A program made the translations under genes and the position numbers. Shown piece after piece: positions 22,633-30,281 of a DNA stretch of 36,331 bases. The notes under the pieces are model-generated. The model was not told where the DNA came from and searched no databases. It saw nothing but the letters and a program-made list of their open reading frames with translations. Source of the DNA: Bryobacterales bacterium (lineage in GTDB: Bacteria > Acidobacteriota > Terriglobia > Bryobacterales > Bryobacteraceae); assembly GCA_016789745.1 (NCBI GenBank), contig JAEUQF010000265.1, forward strand, positions 1 to 36,331. Reading direction: 5' to 3'. Position 1 is the first letter of the stretch, and every line of letters starts with the position of its first letter.

Positions 22633-23315
22633 AACTCGCACTGTGGTTCCTCATCAGCACCGCCGCTTGGGCCGATGGTCCGGGCCGGCTGGAAAGCAAG
22701 TGGATGGCGAAGGATGTGAAGTTGACGGCGAATCCATCCGCCGCCCATTGGCGTGCCGCCAAGCCCGTCATCGCCGACCAGGACCGTTACGGCAAGTCGG
22801 TGCCCAGCCATCGCATGCGCGTGTGGTCCGCCTGGACCGGGCAGCATCTCTACTTCCTGTTCGAATGCCCGTATGAGCAGTTCTACCTGCATCCGAATCC
22901 CTCCACCAGCACCGAGACCAACAAGCTGTGGGATTGGGATGTGGCCGAAGTCTTCGTCGGCGCCGACTTCGACAATATCGGCCGCTATCGCGAGTTCCAG
23001 GTATCCCCGCAGGGCGAGTGGGTCGACCTCGACATCGACAAGAGCGCCCCGCGCATCGCCGACGGCTGGAAGTGGAACTCCGGCATGCAGGTGAAGGCGC
23101 GTATCGACAAGTCGAAGAAGATCTGGTACGGCGAAATGAAGATCCCTATTGGCTCCATCGACAGCCGTACGCCGGAGCCCGGCAACGAAATGCGTATGAA
23201 CGCCTACCGCATCCAGGGCCCCATGCCGGACCGCGTACACATCAATTGGAACGTGGTGAATAACGAGACGTACCACACACCCGAAGCCTTCGGCCGCCTG
23301 GTGCTGGTGAAGTAG
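22629..23315 (+). CDS. secreted CBM9-like carbohydrate-binding protein
   Basis: A 228-residue protein with a short signal peptide (MKLALWFLISTAAWA). The mature part resembles the family 9 carbohydrate-binding module-like fold: an N-terminal strand (MAKDVKLTANPSAAHWRAA), LYFLFECPYE near residue 76, the conserved DWDVAEVFVGADF near 98-110 and a C-terminal MRMNAYRIQG. Such stand-alone proteins are usually extracellular or periplasmic and bind glycans, but the ligand is unknown. The start overlaps the peptidase stop (ATGA), and the next gene starts 5 bp after the stop. The bulky insertion of two secreted proteins between cytoplasmic sugar enzymes is unusual. Confidence 0.8.
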   Translation: MKLALWFLISTAAWADGPGRLESKWMAKDVKLTANPSAAHWRAAKPVIADQDRYGKSVPSHRMRVWSAWTGQHLYFLFECPYEQFYLHPNPSTSTETNKLWDWDVAEVFVGADFDNIGRYREFQVSPQGEWVDLDIDKSAPRIADGWKWNSGMQVKARIDKSKKIWYGEMKIPIGSIDSRTPEPGNEMRMNAYRIQGPMPDRVHINWNVVNNETYHTPEAFGRLVLVK

Positions 23316-23320
23316 GCCCC

Positions 23321-24679
23321 ATGGAACGAGCCCTCCGAATCTCCCATGTGGGGCTGCGCGGCATTGTTGGCAGCGGGCTGGGCGCGTCGCACGTGCTCGA
23401 TTTCGCCGCCGCCTTTGGCACCTTCCTCGCCCCCGGCCCTGTCGTGATCGGCCGTGACCCGCGCGCCAGCGGCGTCATGATCCGCGAAGGCGTGATCGCC
23501 GCGCTACTCTCCACCGGGCACGACGTAGTCGACCTCGGCATCGTCTCCACGCCGGTCATCCAGCACACCATCCAGCGCTTGAACGCCGCCGGCGGTATCT
23601 CCATCGGCGCCAGCCACAACCCTGCGGAGTGGAATGCCCTGAAGTTTTTCGCCGCCCGAGGCACGTACCTGTCCACCGCCGAAGCCGGCGAACTGCTGGA
23701 CATCTATCACCTCCACAACTTCGCCTATCAGTACTACACGGGCATCGGCGTCCTGCGGAAGGACACCGCCGCGCTCGATCTGTATCTCGATGACCTGGCG
23801 CGCGTCTTCGACCTGAACGCACTGCGCGGCTACAAAGTCGTAGTCGATTGCTGTAACGGCACCAGCGCCATCATCCTGCGTCGCATCATCGAGCGCTTCG
23901 GCCTCAACTTCATCCTCATCAATGAACGCATTGAAGGTGTGAACTTCGCGCACGAGCCATCCATTAATGCGCGCACGGTTTCGCTGCAACTGGCGCCGCT
24001 CATCCAACCCCTGGGCGCGGACGCCGGCTTCCTGTTCGACATTGATTCAGACCGCGTCGCTATCGCGACGGACAAGGGCGATGCCGTCAACGAAGAACTG
24101 GTGCTGCCGCTGCTGGCCGACTACCTGCTGCCACGCTGCCCCGGCCGCCTAGTCATCACCAATCTCTCCACCACCGCGCTGCTCGACGAAGTCGCCGAAC
24201 GCCACGGCGGCACGGTGGTCCGCGTCCCGGTCGGCCGCCAGGCGGCGATGGACGCGCTCGCGACCTACCACCCTGACCAGATCGCCGTCGCCGGCGAAGG
24301 CACCGGCGCGGTCATGATGCCGCAGTTCCGCTTCATCTACGACGGCATCGCCAGCATGCTGGCCGTGCTTTCGCTCATGCACCAGCGCCGCCAGAAGCTC
24401 TCCGAGATCCTGGCCACCTACCCCTGCTACTCCATCCTCAAGGGCGAACTGCCGCTCGATCCGCAGCGCGTGCCCGCCCTCATGATGGAGCTGCAAAGCC
24501 AGTATGGCGATGGCATCGTCGACGTGCGCGACGGCCTTCGCATCAGTTGGCCGGACCGCTGGTTCCACGTGCGCGTCAGCCAGACCGAGCCCATCGTCCG
24601 TGTCATCTGCGAACAGAAGGGAGACCCACCGCTCGTGTTGTTTGAAACCCTCATGGACATGGTGCGGAGCGCCGTATGA
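23321..24679 (+). CDS. phosphohexomutase (phosphoglucosamine/phosphomannomutase family), copy 1
   Basis: A 452-residue alpha-D-phosphohexomutase, moving phosphate between C1 and C6 (or similar) of a hexose phosphate. The phosphoserine is S98 (IGASHNP). The Mg-binding loop D240-I-D242-S-D244-R departs from the usual DGDADR or DPDGDR form. The sugar-specificity loop is GEGTGAV instead of GEQSGH, and the phosphate-binding loop is VSQTEPIVR. All domains are present, with normal length. It is more divergent than the following copy and may have different substrate specificity. It overlaps copy 2 by 4 bp (ATGA). Confidence 0.88.
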   Translation: MERALRISHVGLRGIVGSGLGASHVLDFAAAFGTFLAPGPVVIGRDPRASGVMIREGVIAALLSTGHDVVDLGIVSTPVIQHTIQRLNAAGGISIGASHNPAEWNALKFFAARGTYLSTAEAGELLDIYHLHNFAYQYYTGIGVLRKDTAALDLYLDDLARVFDLNALRGYKVVVDCCNGTSAIILRRIIERFGLNFILINERIEGVNFAHEPSINARTVSLQLAPLIQPLGADAGFLFDIDSDRVAIATDKGDAVNEELVLPLLADYLLPRCPGRLVITNLSTTALLDEVAERHGGTVVRVPVGRQAAMDALATYHPDQIAVAGEGTGAVMMPQFRFIYDGIASMLAVLSLMHQRRQKLSEILATYPCYSILKGELPLDPQRVPALMMELQSQYGDGIVDVRDGLRISWPDRWFHVRVSQTEPIVRVICEQKGDPPLVLFETLMDMVRSAV

Positions 24680-26031
24680 GAGAGCATCGTCTGAAGGTTG
24701 GCGTTTCCGGGATCCGCGGCGTGGTGGGCGAGTTCCTCACGCCCGCGCTGGCCTGCAGTTATGCGCAGGCATTCGGCACTTTCGTCGGTCCGGGCAAGGT
24801 GGTGCTGGGCCGCGACACCCGGTCGAGCGGCGAAATGCTGCAGCATGCCGTGGCGTGCGGCCTGCTGGCTACCGGCTGCGATGTGGTCTATGTGGGTATT
24901 CAGCCGACCCCTACGATTCAGGTTTACGTCAACGCCACCCGCGCCCGCGGCGGCATCTCCATCACCGCGTCCCACAATCCGTCCGAATACAATGCGCTGA
25001 AGTTGTTCAACCACGCCGGGCTGTTCTTCAATCACTATGAGCGGCGCGAACTGCTCGACCTGTTTTATGAGAGCGAGTTCCGCACCGCCACCAATGACCG
25101 TATCGGGCGAGTTGCCTATGACCCCGACACGCCGCCGCGCATGCACCTGGACCGCGTGGTACGGCACGTCGACGTGGGCCGCGTGCGTGCCCACAAGTTC
25201 AAAGTGGCGCTAGACGGCGTTAACGGCGCGGGCAGCGAGCTGAGCGTTCACTTCCTCAGGGATGTGCTCGGCTGCCGGTTAGAAGCGATCTCGGTGGACC
25301 CCACACAGCCCTTCCCCCGCGAGGCCGAACCGCGCCCCGACACCCTCGGCGACCTCCAGGAACTGGTACGCCGCACCGGCGCCGACATCGGCTTCGGCCA
25401 GGATCCCGATGGCGACCGCCTCGCCATCGTCGACGAGAACGGCGTGGTGTTGGATAACGACGACGTGCTGGCGCTGGTGGTCGATGCCGTGTTGACCAGC
25501 ATGCCCGGCGACGTTGCCGTGAATCTCACGACATCGTCGGTGATTGATGACATCGCGCTCGCGCATGGCCGGAGGGTTTACCGCACGCCGGTGGGCGAAG
25601 CCAACGTCGTCGAAATGATGCAGGCCGTAAAGGCCGTGATCGGCGGCGAGGGGTCGAACGGGGGCATCATCTTCCCGTCAGTGCAGTACTGCCGCGACAG
25701 CTATACCGGCATGGGCTTCGTGCTCGACCTGATGGAGCGTACGGGCCTGACGTTGTCGCAACTGGCCGCGCGCATGCCGGCCTACTCGCGCCGCTCCGGC
25801 AAGTTCGCCTTCGAACACGGGCGCCTCGGCACCCTCATGCGCCAATTGGAGGTCACGTTCCCGGAAGGCCAGTGTGACCGCCGCGACGGCCTGAAGATTC
25901 TTCTGGAAGACGCCTGGGTCCACATGCGCGCCTCCAACACAGAACCCATCCTGCGCTACGCCGTGGAGGCGAAGTCCCCAGACCGCGCCGCGGAGTTGGA
26001 AGGGAAGGTAAGGGCGCTGATCGCAGGGTAG
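24676..26031 (+). CDS. phosphohexomutase (GlmM/ManB-like), copy 2
   Basis: A 451-residue paralogue of the preceding gene, closer to the family consensus. The phosphoserine is S99 (ITASHNP), the metal loop is D243-P-D245-G-D247-R, the specificity loop is GEGSNGG and the phosphate loop is RASNTEPILR. The GEGSNG form occurs in GlmM- and archaeal PMM/PGM-like enzymes, which make glucosamine-1-P, mannose-1-P or glucose-1-P. Substrate cannot be fixed. The start overlaps copy 1 by 4 bp, so the two are translated together and could act as partners or a hetero-oligomer. The 3' end enters a perfect hairpin. Confidence 0.9.
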   Translation: MREHRLKVGVSGIRGVVGEFLTPALACSYAQAFGTFVGPGKVVLGRDTRSSGEMLQHAVACGLLATGCDVVYVGIQPTPTIQVYVNATRARGGISITASHNPSEYNALKLFNHAGLFFNHYERRELLDLFYESEFRTATNDRIGRVAYDPDTPPRMHLDRVVRHVDVGRVRAHKFKVALDGVNGAGSELSVHFLRDVLGCRLEAISVDPTQPFPREAEPRPDTLGDLQELVRRTGADIGFGQDPDGDRLAIVDENGVVLDNDDVLALVVDAVLTSMPGDVAVNLTTSSVIDDIALAHGRRVYRTPVGEANVVEMMQAVKAVIGGEGSNGGIIFPSVQYCRDSYTGMGFVLDLMERTGLTLSQLAARMPAYSRRSGKFAFEHGRLGTLMRQLEVTFPEGQCDRRDGLKILLEDAWVHMRASNTEPILRYAVEAKSPDRAAELEGKVRALIAG

Positions 26032-26040
26032 CGCCCTTAC
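26008..26040 (+). terminator. perfect 10-bp stem at the end of the phosphohexomutase operon
   Basis: GTAAGGGCGC (26008-26017) pairs perfectly with GCGCCCTTAC (26031-26040) around a 13-base loop that holds the end of the gene. The stop codon TAG (26029-26031) abuts the second arm. No T-run follows. It probably ends or protects the 19541-26031 transcript, acting with the two hairpins just after it. Confidence 0.55.
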
Positions 26041-26049
26041 GGATGGAGG

Positions 26050-26087
26050 GCGGGTCCCCAGACCCGCGCGCGACGCCCACGTCGCGC
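26050..26087. repeat. two tandem hairpins with identical CCCA loops
   Basis: GCGGGTC (26050-26056) pairs with GACCCGC (26061-26067) around CCCA. One base later GCGCGACG (26068-26075) pairs with CGTCGCGC (26080-26087), again around CCCA. Both stems are perfect. They sit between two convergent operons. The structure resembles extragenic palindromic (REP-like) elements; a tie to a dispersed family needs the genome. Confidence 0.5.
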
Positions 26088-26138
26088 AACCTCCCCGCAG
26101 GACAGGCGCGGCTCTCGAATCAGCACCCCGCCCACATC

Positions 26139-28931
26139 TCACTGCACTGGCGTTGCCTTATACAGCACGTACTCATCCATCACAGTCATAGCCAGGAAGT
26201 ACACCGTCCCGTCATCCCGGATATCGAAGTCGCTGGTGCGCGTCAGCAAGTCTCCATCCGGCGTCAGTTCATTCAGCATATGAATGTACTGTGTCTGGTT
26301 TCCCTTCTTCACCACCAGCACCTGCGGACTCGGATTGCACTGCGCCACCACCTCGCCCTTGCGATTCACATCGTAGTTCCCCACGCTACCCACCAGGTGT
26401 CCGGTCACCAGCGGCTCCGACACATGCAGCACCGTCTCGAACCCGCCGGACCGCCACCGCACCAAGTGATTCCCCAAGCCCTGCAGGTTGAAGATCGCGT
26501 AGAACGCATCGCCGGCCGAGCGCACCTGCGAGATCCCGACCACCAGGCTCCCGTTGTGCATCGTCTCGCCCGCCGTGGCGACGTGCCGCCATACGCCATC
26601 GCTATACAGGTAGAACGCCGTCGGACTGCCATCGCGGAACGTGAACCGGCCCATCACGCGGCCGTTGTCATCCATTGCCATGTCGGCCCAGCCCGTGACA
26701 GTCTTCCCGTCCACCTCGAACGCCTGCGGCGCATATACGCTATTCGTCGCAATCGGCCGCACCCCGCCATCGCCAGTCTGGAACAGCCGCGTATCCCCAC
26801 GATTGGTCGACGCCTGCCACAACAGCCCGCCATGCGAATTCGTTGCAATCACGTTCTGCGGCGCATTGCCTGTGGTGCCGGCCTCCAACGCATAACCGGC
26901 GCGCTGCACGAACTCCGGCGCACCGCCTCGGATGCGATACATCCCCTGCCCGTTCGTCTGCGATACGAACACGTCACCACCTGGCGCCTTGCGCGCATCG
27001 CCCACGTTCGATCCAGTATGCAGATTGATGCCCGTCACCTGCTCGCCCAGCAGATACACCGGACGCAGCGAACGGTCATTCACTTCGAAGATCGAAGACC
27101 CGCGGCTGCCTACCAGCACGTGTGCGTTGCCCATGCGGTCGCCGTTCAGCACGTTGATCAGCGTCAGTGTCGGGTTCACCGGCACCACGTCCCCGGCCGC
27201 AAGCAGCGGCTGTGCCGGGTTGCCTGAAGTCACCGTGAAGATCTCCATCGGATTGTCGTTCGTGCGCGCGATCACCGTCACCAGCCCCTGCGCGTTCATG
27301 GTGGCGAAGTCGATCTGCGTCACCGCCCGCCCCCTCAATTGATACGCGTTGTTGTTCTGCAGGAACAACAACTGCGGATCGCCCGAACGCGGCCAGATCC
27401 AAAGCCCATACCCGCGATTGTTGAAGTTACCCCGGAACAGCGTCCCAGCCACGGGACTATTGGCATAGATCGCATCCAACGTCGTCAGCGCCACTGACTT
27501 TGGCGCCGCATTCAGGTCCGTCAAATCGAAACGCAGCAGCGGCACCTGGTTGTTCGCCAAGCCTACGCTCACCACCAGTTCATTGGCTCCGTTGGCCCAG
27601 TAAGCGTTCCCGATAAACCGGCTCACCGTCGACCCGTTCAGCGGCATGCCGATCTCCAGCAGCTTCCGGATCTCGCCGAAGTTGTCGACAAACAGAGCCC
27701 GGCGCGTGCCGGAGGTCGCCGTGAAGTACATCAGGTCATTCCCGGCAATGCCGAAGTCGTTGTCCAAGCTGAACGTGGCAGGGAAGTCCGGCAGCGCCGT
27801 CACTGTCGATACCACCTCATTCGGAAACCCACGCGTGGGCACCCGGAAGATGGCCGTAATCGTTGGGCCCGCGTTCTGCACGCGGTAATTGGCGCGGAAT
27901 GCCCAAGTCCCGTTGTCATTCAAACAATTGCGATTGAGAAACGCGCCGCTCAGAAACTCCGTGCCAGGCAGCGGGCTGGTATCGACGAACACGGGATCCG
28001 GCCCATCGGCGCCGATCTTGAAGATGGCGTTGCCCACACCCAACATGCTGGTCAAGGCCAACACCTCGCCGCGATTGTTCATCGCCAACTGAGAGAACTC
28101 GCCAATCTGGGACTGCGGCTGCACCCCCGCCATCCCCGTACTCATCAGCAACTTCGGCACGCCATTCTCGATGAGCAGCGGTCCGCTCGCCATCCCATCA
28201 AAGTTCGCGTTGAACAGCACTTGCCCGCGCTCATTGCCTAATAAAGGCACCACGCGCGCGCGCAGCCGCCCCTGGCCCGGGTAGGGATCATTGGTCCCGA
28301 TCACTCGCGAAAGCCGATAGTTCTGCGGCGGCCGGATGGTCACCGTAGCCGTGTCCTGCGCCTGGCGTTCAAAGCCCGGCACACCCGTGTTGTAGTCGTA
28401 GGACGCACGCACCAGGATGCGCCCCACCGCCACCGTCGACAGCATGCCCTGGTTCGTCACCGACGCTGTATTGGTGGTGCCAAGGTTCATCGAAGACGTA
28501 AACCAGCGGAACGTCACGTTGGGCAGCGGCCGGTCATTGATATCCAAGGCCTCGGCCCGAAACTGCATCTGCTGTCCAACCGCGACGGTCGCCTCGGCCG
28601 GAGTCACATTGATCTTCTTCGGCAGGATCTGGATGAACATGGTGCTGGTGATGTTCCCGATGCGGGCCGACACCTGAATGATGCCGAGTGTGTTGGTCGA
28701 TAACTCTCCGCCTAAACTCACCAGACCAAGATTGGTGTTATTCACCGACCACAGCACCGTGTCGTTTGGGCGCGCCACGCCGTTGGCATCGCGCCCCACC
28801 GCCGTAAGTCGCAACCGCTCTCCGGCAATCACGCGCAACGTAGGCGCCGTGATCTGGACCGTGGCCACAGGCCCCTGCGCCAGAGCGGCACAGGCCGTCC
28901 CAAGCAGAAGGGCCAACCCGTGGGGTGTCAT
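26139..28931 (-). CDS. secreted protein with Ig-like (Big2) domains and a propeller-like repeat region
   Basis: 930 residues from the ATG at 28931, with a signal peptide (MTPHGLALLLGTACAALAQ). Residues about 22-100 and 105-200 are two Ig-like, Big2-type domains (e.g. VTPAEATVAVGQQMQFRAEA). The rest carries about eight spaced copies of an N/D-x-x-G motif followed by hydrophobic strands: MNNRGEVLAL, LNDNGTWAF, FNNRGYGLWI, MNAQGLVTVI, MDDNGRVMGR, VNRKGEVVAQ, IRDDGTVYFL. These suggest a beta-propeller or tandem beta-repeat. The start overlaps the DUF1501 stop in an ATGA (28928-28931). A longer frame starting at 29030 would overlap DUF1501 by 100 bp and add non-conserved residues. Function unknown; likely exported surface partner of the two genes upstream. 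Confidence 0.8.
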   Translation of the reverse strand: MTPHGLALLLGTACAALAQGPVATVQITAPTLRVIAGERLRLTAVGRDANGVARPNDTVLWSVNNTNLGLVSLGGELSTNTLGIIQVSARIGNITSTMFIQILPKKINVTPAEATVAVGQQMQFRAEALDINDRPLPNVTFRWFTSSMNLGTTNTASVTNQGMLSTVAVGRILVRASYDYNTGVPGFERQAQDTATVTIRPPQNYRLSRVIGTNDPYPGQGRLRARVVPLLGNERGQVLFNANFDGMASGPLLIENGVPKLLMSTGMAGVQPQSQIGEFSQLAMNNRGEVLALTSMLGVGNAIFKIGADGPDPVFVDTSPLPGTEFLSGAFLNRNCLNDNGTWAFRANYRVQNAGPTITAIFRVPTRGFPNEVVSTVTALPDFPATFSLDNDFGIAGNDLMYFTATSGTRRALFVDNFGEIRKLLEIGMPLNGSTVSRFIGNAYWANGANELVVSVGLANNQVPLLRFDLTDLNAAPKSVALTTLDAIYANSPVAGTLFRGNFNNRGYGLWIWPRSGDPQLLFLQNNNAYQLRGRAVTQIDFATMNAQGLVTVIARTNDNPMEIFTVTSGNPAQPLLAAGDVVPVNPTLTLINVLNGDRMGNAHVLVGSRGSSIFEVNDRSLRPVYLLGEQVTGINLHTGSNVGDARKAPGGDVFVSQTNGQGMYRIRGGAPEFVQRAGYALEAGTTGNAPQNVIATNSHGGLLWQASTNRGDTRLFQTGDGGVRPIATNSVYAPQAFEVDGKTVTGWADMAMDDNGRVMGRFTFRDGSPTAFYLYSDGVWRHVATAGETMHNGSLVVGISQVRSAGDAFYAIFNLQGLGNHLVRWRSGGFETVLHVSEPLVTGHLVGSVGNYDVNRKGEVVAQCNPSPQVLVVKKGNQTQYIHMLNELTPDGDLLTRTSDFDIRDDGTVYFLAMTVMDEYVLYKATPVQ

Positions 28932-30271
28932 GCAAACACCTCGTCCACCGGGAAGTAGGTCCCTTCCAACCCATACGGGATGTACTCGAACTTGCGCCCC
29001 GAAGGCGTGTCCGTAATACCCTTCGTCCAATCGATGCCCAACGCCGAGAGCAGCGTCGAGGCGATGTCTTCCATGAAGATGGGACGGTCGCCCCGCCAGC
29101 CCGGTGTCACCACCGTGGCACCATCCGGCGATTGATCGCCAATGATCTGCCCGCCCTTCACACCGCCGCCCAGCATGAGCGTCATCATGGCTGCCTTGTG
29201 ATGGTCACGCCCGCCGCGGGCATTCAGCGGACCCGGCGTGCGACCGAACTCGCCCATCGCCACGATGATCGTCGACTGGAAATCGCCCGATGCTTTCAAG
29301 TCCTCCACCAGCGCGCCCAACGCCCGGTCCAACTGATTGTTCAACTGATAGAGATTGCCGCCATACGTGCGGTCAAACTGCTGCTGGTGCGAATCCCAGC
29401 CGCCCATCGTCGCATTGATAAACACCGCGCCGTTCTTCGCCTGCACCGCGTTGCGCGCATTGATCAGCGCCCGGCCGATATTCGTGTTCCCGTAGCGCCC
29501 CTCGTCATCGGCCGTGTAGCGGAACACCTTGGCGATCTCCGGGTTGTACATCATGTTCCGCGCCGTGCCGTAGAAGCTGGCGTAGGCGGCCATGCCCGGG
29601 TCAAACGGATTCTGGCGCAGCGGCGCGTCCAGCGCCTCCAGCATCGCGAACTTGCGTTCAAATCGCTGCTGGCTGGTTGCCCCGTAGAAGTTGTGCTCCA
29701 GCGTGGCCAGGCCCGCCCGATTGGGCGACGGCATCAGCGGCGCCACACGTCCGCCCAGGAAGGCCGACCCCTGCATGCCGCCGCTATAGAACGTCAGAAA
29801 GGGTGGCAAGGGCTGATCGGCACGGCCCAACTCGCGGCAAATCACCGATCCGATGTGCGGGGTCTCCACCGCGAAGGCCGGGTTTGACGGATGCGCCGTC
29901 TGCAGATAAAACTGCCCGCGTTCATGCGCCGCTTCCCACGAAGACACCGAGCGCAGAATGCACAGATCGTTCGTAATCTTTGACAGTTCCGGGAAATAGG
30001 TTCGTGAGAGCACGATGCCGCCGGGATACTCCCGCAAATCGGCATCGGGCGGATTCCACGGCCCGTCCTTGGGCGTGAACGTATCCAGGTGCGACGGCGC
30101 ACCCGCCAGATTGATAAAGATAGCCGCGCGCGCGGTTTTACGCGGCGTCACGGCACGCGCGCTGATCACTTCGGCATCGGCATGCGCGTTCAGCAACTGA
30201 AATCCGGCCGTGGTCGCGGCTCCCAGAAGGAAGCGGCGGCGATTCATCGAATGATTCCCACAATTCTGCAT
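28928..30271 (-). CDS. DUF1501 family protein with Tat-type signal
   Basis: A 447-residue protein. The N-terminus carries the twin-arginine motif NRRRFLLGAA, so it is predicted to be exported folded. The DUF1501 domain spans nearly the rest, with the sulfatase/alkaline-phosphatase-like features IFINLAGAPSHLDTFTPKDG near 50-70, MGGWDSHQQQFDR near 290 and MGEFGRTPG near 342, with conserved Asp and His that could bind metal. AAGGAGGAA (30274-30283 on the minus strand) supports the start at 30271; an internal ATG at 30247 is possible. The stop overlaps the Ig/propeller gene start. DUF1501 and DUF1549/1553 partners are typical of Planctomycetes and Solibacteres; biochemical role unknown. Confidence 0.92.
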   Translation of the reverse strand: MQNCGNHSMNRRRFLLGAATTAGFQLLNAHADAEVISARAVTPRKTARAAIFINLAGAPSHLDTFTPKDGPWNPPDADLREYPGGIVLSRTYFPELSKITNDLCILRSVSSWEAAHERGQFYLQTAHPSNPAFAVETPHIGSVICRELGRADQPLPPFLTFYSGGMQGSAFLGGRVAPLMPSPNRAGLATLEHNFYGATSQQRFERKFAMLEALDAPLRQNPFDPGMAAYASFYGTARNMMYNPEIAKVFRYTADDEGRYGNTNIGRALINARNAVQAKNGAVFINATMGGWDSHQQQFDRTYGGNLYQLNNQLDRALGALVEDLKASGDFQSTIIVAMGEFGRTPGPLNARGGRDHHKAAMMTLMLGGGVKGGQIIGDQSPDGATVVTPGWRGDRPIFMEDIASTLLSALGIDWTKGITDTPSGRKFEYIPYGLEGTYFPVDEVFA

Positions 30272-30281
30272 GGCTTCCTCC

